DNA of 64,000 bases from Arthrobacter crystallopoietes (GTDB lineage Bacteria; Actinomycetota; Actinomycetes; Actinomycetales; Micrococcaceae). Within the stretch, counting starts at the first letter, position 1. Every line of letters starts with the position of its first letter. Below the pieces are notes generated by a model. That model saw nothing but the letters and a program-made list of their open reading frames with translations, did not search any database and was not told the DNA's origin. The translations under genes and the position numbers were made by a program. Below are positions 54,939 through 61,545 of this stretch, piece by piece. The stretch is taken from contig NZ_CP018863.1 of NCBI RefSeq assembly GCF_002849715.1, positions 3,844,001 through 3,908,000 of the forward strand. Reading direction: 5' to 3'.

Positions 54939-55958
54939 ATGGCCAGCGAAGCAACGACGCTCACGGTTGAGGGACCCCACGGCGAGCGGGAAATGCGTAT
55001 TTCCAGTCCCAGCAGAGTGCTGTGGCCCGAACTGGGCCTGACGAAGCTGGACCTGGCCCGCTACATCGCGGACGTGGGCGAGGCTTTCGTCGCCGCGAAC
55101 GGGGACCGCCCCGTCTCCCTCCAGCGATTTCCCGAGGGGATCGACGGCGAAATGTTCTTTTCGAAGAACCCGCCCAAGGGTGTGCCGGAATTCGTGCGGG
55201 CCGTAAAGGTGGTCTACCCCAGTGCCAGATCGCACCCCCAGCTGGTTATCGATGAACCGGCCGCCGCCGTCTGGGCAGTTCAGATGAACACGATCGTCTT
55301 CCACCCGTGGCCCTCGCGCGCCGGGAACTCGGATAATCCGGACGAGCTGCGCATCGACCTCGACCCGCAGCCCGGCACCGACTTTGACGACGCCGTTCCC
55401 GCGGCCCTGGAGCTCAGATCGGTCCTCGCCGAGGCAGGACTGAACGCCTTCATCAAAACGTCGGGCAACCGCGGGTTGCACGTGTTTGCGCCGATCGAAC
55501 CTACGCGCGAATTTCTGGACGTGCGCCACGCGGTGATCGCCGCCGCCCGCGAACTTGAACGCCGCATGCCGAAGCAGATCACCACCAACTGGTGGAAGGA
55601 GGAGCGCGGCCAGCGGGTCTTTGTGGACTTCAATCAAGCCAACCGGGACCGCACCATGGCCGGAGCGTACAGTCCGCGGGCTCTGGCCCATGCTCCCGTT
55701 TCCTGTCCGCTCGAGTGGGACGAACTGGAATCGGCGGATCCGAAGCAATTCACTATCGCCACGGTGCCGGACCGGCTCAGGACCACCGGCGACCCATGGG
55801 CGGACATGCATGCCAATCCAGGCACCATCGATGCGCTCCTGAAATGGTGGGAGCGCGATGTCGCGGACGGTCTCGGTGAAATGCCGTTCCCACCCGACTA
55901 CCCGAAGATGCCGGGCGAACCGCCACGGGTGCAGCCAAGCAGGGCGAAGAAGAGCTAG
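54939..55958 (+). CDS. LigD-type primase-polymerase domain protein (stand-alone PolDom), copy 2
   Basis: 339 residues. SPSRVLWPELGLTKLDLARY, LQRFPEGIDGEMFFSKNPP, the metal-binding DELRIDLDPQPG (about 131-142), KTSGNRGLHVFAPI and RVFVDFNQANRDRTMAGAYS. It matches copy 1 along this whole length but lacks its C-terminal 110 residues and ends LPPDYPK-like (PPDYPKMPGEPPRVQPS). No ligase domain. The pair suggests two specialised enzymes like mycobacterial PolD1/PolD2. It is followed after 10 bases by the glutamine-synthetase-like gene, so they may be co-transcribed. Confidence 0.9.
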   Translation: MASEATTLTVEGPHGEREMRISSPSRVLWPELGLTKLDLARYIADVGEAFVAANGDRPVSLQRFPEGIDGEMFFSKNPPKGVPEFVRAVKVVYPSARSHPQLVIDEPAAAVWAVQMNTIVFHPWPSRAGNSDNPDELRIDLDPQPGTDFDDAVPAALELRSVLAEAGLNAFIKTSGNRGLHVFAPIEPTREFLDVRHAVIAAARELERRMPKQITTNWWKEERGQRVFVDFNQANRDRTMAGAYSPRALAHAPVSCPLEWDELESADPKQFTIATVPDRLRTTGDPWADMHANPGTIDALLKWWERDVADGLGEMPFPPDYPKMPGEPPRVQPSRAKKS

Positions 55959-55968
55959 AGGCCCCTGG

Positions 55969-57276
55969 ATGGTTGCGAACGAGCTGGCGTTCATTGCCAC
56001 GAACGATCTGTGCGCGACAACCCGGGGCCGTTCGATGCCGTTGCCGGATCTGGATATGGAGACAGGCTGTGGCTGGGTTCCGGCGAATCTGGGCGTGCAC
56101 GCGTTCGGGCAGATAGCCAAGGACAGTCCGTTCGATGCCACCGGTGATCTGCGGTTGATTCCGGACGAGCGCTCGCTCACGCGGATTGACGGGATAGCCG
56201 GCAGACCGCCCGTCACCGTGGTTCTTGCGGATATCACCCACCTGGACGGCACCGAGTGGTCCTGTTGCCCGCGCACCTTCCTGCGACACGCCATCAGGGA
56301 TCTCAGGGAGGAAACCGGACTGAGCGTTTTCGGCGCGTTCGAGCACGAATTCATGCTGGTGACCGATGAAGCGCCGGAACCTCCGATGTCCCTGCAGGCC
56401 ATGCTCCGGGCCGAACCGTTGGGGACAGAACTGGTGGGAATCCTCGCTGCCGCCGGACTGCAGCCCGAGAACTGGCTGGCGGAGTACGGCGCCCACCAGT
56501 ACGAGATCACGGTCAAGGCCAGCGATGCGCTCACCGCCGCGGACCGTGCGGTGCTGCTGCGTGACATTGTCCGGAACCTTTTCCATGCAGTTGGTAAACA
56601 TGCCAGCTTTGCGCCGCTGCTTGAGCCGGACAGTGTGGGAAACGGCGTGCACGTCCATTTCAGCCTGCGGGACCGGGACGGCATGCCTGTGATGCATGAC
56701 GCCGCCCGGCCAGGCGGTCTCTCGGCAGCCGCCGGGGCCTTCGCCGCCGGAATCATCCGCCATGCCCCGGCAATCGTCGCCTTCACCGCCGCCAGCGAAG
56801 TCTCCTACCTGCGGCTCGCACCCCACCGCTGGTCCGCCACGTACGCGTTTCTAGGCCACCACAACCGCGAAGCCATGCTGCGGTTATGTCCGACCATCCA
56901 GACGGGTGGCCGGACGCCGGCGTCCCAGCTGAACCTTGAATTCCGGGCCGGAGACGCAACCGGCAACCCCTGGCTGGTCATGGGCCTGCTGATTCGGGCC
57001 GGGTTGGAAGGCATCAGACAGCGGCTCGAAGCGCCGACCATTCTGGACCGGCCGGTGGAAGAGCTCAGCGACAAGCAGCTGACGGCCGCAGGTATCGCGC
57101 GGCTGCCGGCGTCGTTGCCGGAGGCATTGCGCCATCTTGGCTCGGACCAGATTGTCCGCAAGTGGTTTTCCGCCGACTTCCTGAAGGTATTCCAAGCTGT
57201 CCGGGAGGATGAACTCCGCCTGCTCGACGGCCTGGACCCCGCCACCAAGTGCAAGCTATACGCCGATGCCTATTGA
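55969..57276 (+). CDS. Glutamine-synthetase-like (GS type I fold) enzyme
   Basis: 435 residues. FGAFEHEFML (metal Glu), YGAHQYEITV, GNGVHVHFSL (His-binding loop), YLRLAPHRWSA and LNLEFRAGDATGNPWL are the successive GS active-site motifs. It lacks the adenylylation-loop context of GlnA and belongs with gamma-glutamyl ligases such as FluG/PuuA/GlnT relatives. It ends in an 11-base overlap with an amidohydrolase gene. The likely reaction is ATP-dependent gamma-glutamylation of an amine; the amine is unknown. ATG at 55969 with AGAGG 7 bases upstream. Confidence 0.88.
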   Translation: MVANELAFIATNDLCATTRGRSMPLPDLDMETGCGWVPANLGVHAFGQIAKDSPFDATGDLRLIPDERSLTRIDGIAGRPPVTVVLADITHLDGTEWSCCPRTFLRHAIRDLREETGLSVFGAFEHEFMLVTDEAPEPPMSLQAMLRAEPLGTELVGILAAAGLQPENWLAEYGAHQYEITVKASDALTAADRAVLLRDIVRNLFHAVGKHASFAPLLEPDSVGNGVHVHFSLRDRDGMPVMHDAARPGGLSAAAGAFAAGIIRHAPAIVAFTAASEVSYLRLAPHRWSATYAFLGHHNREAMLRLCPTIQTGGRTPASQLNLEFRAGDATGNPWLVMGLLIRAGLEGIRQRLEAPTILDRPVEELSDKQLTAAGIARLPASLPEALRHLGSDQIVRKWFSADFLKVFQAVREDELRLLDGLDPATKCKLYADAY

Positions 57277-58426
57277 CCTTGGCAGTGGGCTGGACGGCGG
57301 TGCCTTGATGGACGGCGTACCGCTCATCGACCACCATTGCCACGGCGTGGTCAGCGATGACCTGGACCGGGAGTCCTTCGAAGCCCTGGCGACCGAATCG
57401 AACTGGTCCGCCCCCAAGGGCACAACTACCTTCGACTCACAGCTCGGCTTCGCCATCCGCCGCTGGTGCGCGCCCGTGCTGGACCTTGAGCCGCACGCCA
57501 GCCCGGAGGCCTACCTCGGGCAGCGCTCGCGGTTGGGCGCCGGGAACGTGAACCGGCTCCTGATCTCCGCCTCCCGCATCAGCACCTTCCTCGTCGACGC
57601 CGGAATTCGAGAAGAGACGCTGACCTCGCCGGAGCAGACCGCGGGTTTGGGCGGCGGCAAGTCGCGGGAAATAGTCAGGCTGGAACGCCTTGCCGAACAG
57701 GTCGCCGAGCAGGGAGCCACGCCGTCGTCGTTCATCGCCGATTTTGAGTTCGCTTTGGAGACAGCGGCCAAGGATGCCGCGGGGCTCAAGTCCATTGCCG
57801 CGTACCGGTACGGCTTGGACTTCGAGCCTGCCGCGCCTTCAGAACGCGAGGTCCGGGAGGCCGTGGACAGGTGGCTGGGCAGGCAAAAGCCGGAAGCCGG
57901 CGGGATGAGGCTGGACGAGCCTGTGCTGTTGCGGCACATCCTCTGGGCCGGCCTGAAGCTGCGCAAACCGATCCAGTTCCATGTGGGCTACGGTGACGCC
58001 GATGTGGATCTGCTGCGCTGCAATCCGCTGCAGCTGACGGGTTGGCTCAGGGCCACACAGGAGTCTGGAGTGCCGATGATGCTGCTGCACTGCTACCCCT
58101 ACCAGCGCGAGGCCGGCTATCTGGCGCAGATTTTTCCGCACGTCTACGTAGACGTCGGTCTGGCGGTGAACCACACAGGCTCCCGCTCCGAAGCGGTCAT
58201 TGCCGAATCCCTTGAGCTGATTCCCTTCCACAAGGCGCTGTTCTCCACCGACGCCTTGGGACTCGCCGAACTCTACTATCTGGGTGCCGGCCTGTTCCGG
58301 CGCGGTTTGGCCCGTTCAATCGCCCAATGGATTAACGACGGCGATTGGTCCCGCCGCGATGCTGAACGCGTCGCCCGGATGATTGGCTATGAGAACGCCG
58401 CGCGGGTCTACGGGATAGAGCCGTAA
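57266..58426 (+). CDS. Amidohydrolase family protein (FluG N-domain-like)
   Basis: 386-residue metal-dependent hydrolase. VPLIDHHCHGVVS (HxH-type metal site, near residue 23), KPIQFHVGYGD (about 236), MMLLHCYPYQREAGYLA (about 272) and FSTDALGLAELYYLG (catalytic Asp about 328). This order matches the amidohydrolase half of the fungal protein FluG, whose other half is a GS-type ligase; here the ligase is the preceding, overlapping gene. The pair probably makes and breaks, or processes, a gamma-glutamyl compound. Confidence 0.87.
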   Translation: MPIDLGSGLDGGALMDGVPLIDHHCHGVVSDDLDRESFEALATESNWSAPKGTTTFDSQLGFAIRRWCAPVLDLEPHASPEAYLGQRSRLGAGNVNRLLISASRISTFLVDAGIREETLTSPEQTAGLGGGKSREIVRLERLAEQVAEQGATPSSFIADFEFALETAAKDAAGLKSIAAYRYGLDFEPAAPSEREVREAVDRWLGRQKPEAGGMRLDEPVLLRHILWAGLKLRKPIQFHVGYGDADVDLLRCNPLQLTGWLRATQESGVPMMLLHCYPYQREAGYLAQIFPHVYVDVGLAVNHTGSRSEAVIAESLELIPFHKALFSTDALGLAELYYLGAGLFRRGLARSIAQWINDGDWSRRDAERVARMIGYENAARVYGIEP

Positions 58427-58454
58427 ATGTGCGTCGGAGCCGCGGAGCAGCTGG

Positions 58455-58814
58455 CTACGAAGGGTTCGACTGGTCCATCCACCACTCGGTGAACTCCCGG
58501 GCCAGGCCGTCGGGCGTAAGTCTGATTACCCACAGGTTGCTGTAGGTCGGCCCGTCCCGGTAAACCGTCGTGCCCTGGATGATGGCCACGTCCGGGGTAG
58601 AGACCAGTTGGGACCATTCGAAGGTTGTCGTGCCGGGTGCATCCTTCTTCTCCAGCCAGCCGGCCACGATCTCTTCGTGTCCCCGCCAGGGCACCGCCCA
58701 CGGATCGGTCCGGTACTCGGCGTCGTGGGTGAACAGCGCGCGGATGTCATCAGGTTGATTTGATTCCCAAGCCCGCCGGTATCCCGCGATCCATGCCTCA
58801 AGATTGCCGCTCAT
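58455..58814 (-). CDS. NTF2-like (SnoaL/DUF4440-type) protein
   Basis: 119 residues from the ATG at 58814. NLEAWIAGYRRAWESNQPDD and IRALFTHDAEYRTDPWAVPW are the helix and cone opening of the NTF2-like fold, and REFTEWWMDQ the last strand. Such proteins are ligand-binding or small isomerase-like enzymes; no catalytic pair can be assigned. It is convergent with the amidohydrolase gene. Confidence 0.82.
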   Translation of the reverse strand: MSGNLEAWIAGYRRAWESNQPDDIRALFTHDAEYRTDPWAVPWRGHEEIVAGWLEKKDAPGTTTFEWSQLVSTPDVAIIQGTTVYRDGPTYSNLWVIRLTPDGLAREFTEWWMDQSNPS

Positions 58815-58895
58815 AGACCAGTTGTACTGCCCGCGGCGTCGCGCCACAAGCCCATAGATCTGCCGCTTCGCCGACCTGCGACGGCCGGAGCAGGT

Positions 58896-58923
58896 TTGTC
58901 ACCGCCGCGGCGGCATCTACAAT
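58896..58923 (+). promoter_or_regulatory. Likely promoter of the phosphate transporter operon
   Basis: TTGTCA (58896-58901) and TACAAT (58918-58923), 16 bases apart, giving a leader of about 50 bases before the ATG at 58978. No PhoP-type direct repeat was recognised. Confidence 0.6.
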
Positions 58924-58977
58924 CGGTAAGCGCCGCACCCACAGCTGAACCAATCATTACCCCGGGGTGAACGGCAG

Positions 58978-60201
58978 ATGAACTTTCCCGCTGACCAGAT
59001 TGGGCACCAGGTGGATCTCACCTTAATGGTCGTGCTTGTCATAGCACTGGCCTTGTTCTTCGACTTTACGAACGGCTTCCACGACACAGCGAATGCGATG
59101 GCAACCCCCATCGCCACCGGTGCCATCAAGCCCAAGGCTGCGGTGCTGCTGGCGGCCATCCTGAACTTGGTGGGAGCGTTCCTCTCCACCGAAGTCGCCC
59201 AGACCATCTCCGGTGGATTGATCAGGGAAGGCGAGGGCGGAATCCAGATCAGTCCCGTCATGATCTTTGCCGGCCTGATCGGGGCCATCGTGTGGAACAT
59301 GGTCACATGGCTGCTGGGCCTGCCATCGAGTTCCTCGCATGCCTTGTTCGGCGGCCTGATCGGCGCCGCCATCGTCGGTGCCGGATTCGCCGCGGTGGAC
59401 TACGGCGTCGTTGTCTCCAAGCTCCTGCTGCCGGCCGTGCTCGCGCCGTTGATCGCCGGCACCGTGGCCTACCTGGGCACCAAGCTGGCGTACGCGATCA
59501 CCCGGCGGCAGGGAAATTCTGCTGCGCCCAAACGCGGCGGCTTCCGCTATGGACAAATTTTCTCCTCGTCCCTGGTGGCGCTCGCCCACGGCACCAACGA
59601 TGCCCAGAAGACCATGGGCGTCATCACCCTGGTGCTGATCGCCGGCGGCTTCCAAGCGGCCGGCAGCGGCCCGGTTTTCTGGGTGATCGCCGCCTGCGGT
59701 CTGGCCATCGCCCTGGGCACTTACTCCGGTGGCTGGCGGATTATCCGCACCATGGGTTCGGGGCTGACCGAGGTGAAGCCGGCGCAGGGTTTCGCCGCCG
59801 AGACCTCCACCGCGTCCGCCATTCTGGCGTCGTCGCACTTGGGTTTTGCCCTCTCCACCACGCAGGTCGCTTCCGGCTCTGTGATCGGCTCCGGGCTGGG
59901 CCGCAAGGGGGCCAAAGTGCGCTGGAATACCGCGGGCCGGATCGGTATCGGCTGGCTGCTGACTCTTCCTGCCGCCGGCGGCGTTGGTGCACTGGCCGCG
60001 TGGGTGGCCCACCTCGGCGTGGCGGGCATCATCATCGACGCGGTCGCGGGAATCCTGATCATCCTCGCGATGTACGTCGTTTCCCGACGGTCCAAGGTCG
60101 GTCATGACAACGCCATCAGCGACGTGGACCAGGCGGGCGAGGTAGTCAAGATCAAGCGCAAACGCAAGAAAAAGAAGGACCGGCTGGAGGCAGGACAATG
60201 A
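58978..60201 (+). CDS. PiT-family low-affinity inorganic phosphate transporter
   Basis: 407 residues, about ten membrane helices. The two PiT signatures are FFDFTNGFHDTANAMATPIA near residue 30 and ALAHGTNDAQKTMGV near 205; they belong to the two inverted-repeat halves that bind phosphate and metal. A cytoplasmic Lys-rich tail (KIKRKRKKKKDRLEAG) ends the protein. It overlaps the next small membrane gene by four bases (ATGA). Confidence 0.95.
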   Translation: MNFPADQIGHQVDLTLMVVLVIALALFFDFTNGFHDTANAMATPIATGAIKPKAAVLLAAILNLVGAFLSTEVAQTISGGLIREGEGGIQISPVMIFAGLIGAIVWNMVTWLLGLPSSSSHALFGGLIGAAIVGAGFAAVDYGVVVSKLLLPAVLAPLIAGTVAYLGTKLAYAITRRQGNSAAPKRGGFRYGQIFSSSLVALAHGTNDAQKTMGVITLVLIAGGFQAAGSGPVFWVIAACGLAIALGTYSGGWRIIRTMGSGLTEVKPAQGFAAETSTASAILASSHLGFALSTTQVASGSVIGSGLGRKGAKVRWNTAGRIGIGWLLTLPAAGGVGALAAWVAHLGVAGIIIDAVAGILIILAMYVVSRRSKVGHDNAISDVDQAGEVVKIKRKRKKKKDRLEAGQ

Positions 60202-60422
60202 GTATCGACTGGTTTGCTTTTGTTATTGTCGCCGTCGCCACCCTGGTGGCTTCGATGGTCGTGGTCGGGTCTTATGGGCTGGGCGTGCGCCTGCTGGCGG
60301 TAGCCACGGACGCCGTCCCGGCGCGGCAGGCCGCGGTGCGGCTGGGTGCCTATGCCTGCTTCGCGGTGTGCGTTGCCGCAGTGCTGTACGGCATCTACCT
60401 GATCGTGCCTGCTTTTCACTAA
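60198..60422 (+). CDS. Small membrane protein coupled to the phosphate transporter
   Basis: 74 residues with two hydrophobic helices (about 5-30 and 48-70) and a short basic-acidic loop. It begins inside the transporter stop codon (ATGA) and shares its operon, so it may be an accessory or stability factor for the PiT protein. No named family recalled. Confidence 0.75.
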   Translation: MSIDWFAFVIVAVATLVASMVVVGSYGLGVRLLAVATDAVPARQAAVRLGAYACFAVCVAAVLYGIYLIVPAFH

Positions 60423-60432
60423 CGAACCGGGC

Positions 60433-60438
60433 TAGCAT
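60433..60438 (+). promoter_or_regulatory. -10 box of the DHFR-like gene (leaderless start)
   Basis: TAGCAT followed by 6 bases and the ATG at 60445. Confidence 0.4.
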
Positions 60439-60444
60439 GGGCCC

Positions 60445-61017
60445 ATGGCACGCACGCTCTACTACGTTGCAAGCTCGCTGGACGGGTACATTGCCGACGA
60501 AAACGACAAGCTGGACTGGTTGTTCCGGTTTAACGACGCCGAAGGCGTGGCGGACACCTACAAGTCCTTCATCGCGGGGATCGGCGCCATTGTCATGGGC
60601 TCCCAGACGTACAAGTTCATTCTGGAGCAGGGTGGTGCCGATGCCTGGGAGTACGGACAGATGCCTACCTGGGTCTTTACGCACCACGAGCTGCCGGGCA
60701 TCGCCGGCGCGGACATCACCTTTGTCCGCGGGGACATCTCGCTGTTCCACGCGAACATTGTTGCCGACGCCGGTGACAAGGACGTCTGGGTGGTCGGCGG
60801 CGGTTCCCTGGCCGCGCAGTACCTGGACGCCGGGTTGCTGGACGAGTTGATTGTCACATACGTGCCGGTCGCCATCGGCCGGGGAAAGAGCCTGCTGCCC
60901 GTGGGCTCGGCGACGGAACCTGCCCAACTGCTGGGTTCGCGGACCTTGGGCGCCGGCATGGTGGAACTAAGCTACCGCTTCACCGCTGCCGGACCCGGAA
61001 CCGAAGCGGACCAGTAG
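60445..61017 (+). CDS. Dihydrofolate reductase-like family protein (RibD C-domain type)
   Basis: 190 residues. YYVASSLDGYIADENDKLDW, VMGSQTYKFIL, and KDVWVVGGGSLAAQYLDAGL (nucleotide-binding GGG) are the DHFR-fold signature shared with the reductase half of RibD. Not a housekeeping DHFR: the folate-binding region differs. Substrate unknown. Own -10 box (TAGCAT) 6 bases before the ATG. Confidence 0.87.
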   Translation: MARTLYYVASSLDGYIADENDKLDWLFRFNDAEGVADTYKSFIAGIGAIVMGSQTYKFILEQGGADAWEYGQMPTWVFTHHELPGIAGADITFVRGDISLFHANIVADAGDKDVWVVGGGSLAAQYLDAGLLDELIVTYVPVAIGRGKSLLPVGSATEPAQLLGSRTLGAGMVELSYRFTAAGPGTEADQ

Positions 61018-61043
61018 GCCCGGAGTTACTCGTTGTTCCCGCT

Positions 61044-61526
61044 TTACGCGTTGTCCCTGATCATGTTGGTGATGCGGGCGGTGGAAAGCCGGCGCCCCTG
61101 GCCATCGGTCATGACCACTTCGTGGACCGTCAACGTCCGGCCCAGGTGGATGGCGGTAGCCGTACCGGTTACCAGACCCGCGGCCGCGGCACGGTGATGG
61201 GTAGCACTGACTTCGATGCCCAGCGCGTGCCGGTCCGGTCCGGCATGGATGGCAGCGGCGAAGGAGCCCAAGGTTTCGGCCATCACCGTATGCGCACCCC
61301 CGTGCAGGATCCCGGCCACCTGTGTGTTTCCTTCGACCGGCATGGTGGCCACCATCCGCTCCGCGCTCATGTGCGAAAAAACGATTCCCATTTTCACCAC
61401 CAGGGCGCCAACGCCCATGTGCCGCAGCCACGGACGCAGCTCCACGGGTACCCCTGCGGAAACAAGCTCGTCAGTCAAATCCGGCGCTGCCCCCGGTACC
61501 GCTGCCGGTGTGAAATTGTCGCTCAT
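61044..61526 (-). CDS. Hotdog-fold thioesterase (PaaI type)
   Basis: 160 residues from the ATG at 61526. GILHGGAHTVMAETLGSFAA is the hotdog catalytic helix with HGG and Glu; GIEVSATHHRAAAAGLVTGT and the REVVMT-like HEVVMTDGQGR complete the fold. It hydrolyses acyl-CoA esters, often phenylacetyl-CoA-type. It is divergent from polA; start codons are only 19 bases apart, so their promoters overlap. Confidence 0.88.
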   Translation of the reverse strand: MSDNFTPAAVPGAAPDLTDELVSAGVPVELRPWLRHMGVGALVVKMGIVFSHMSAERMVATMPVEGNTQVAGILHGGAHTVMAETLGSFAAAIHAGPDRHALGIEVSATHHRAAAAGLVTGTATAIHLGRTLTVHEVVMTDGQGRRLSTARITNMIRDNA

Positions 61527-61532
61527 GGGAAC

Positions 61533-61538
61533 TAGGCT
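61533..61538 (+). promoter_or_regulatory. -10 box of polA (leaderless start)
   Basis: TAGGCT followed by 7 bases and the GTG at 61546. The box lies between the divergent thioesterase and polA starts. Confidence 0.5.
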
Positions 61539-61545
61539 GGCACCT

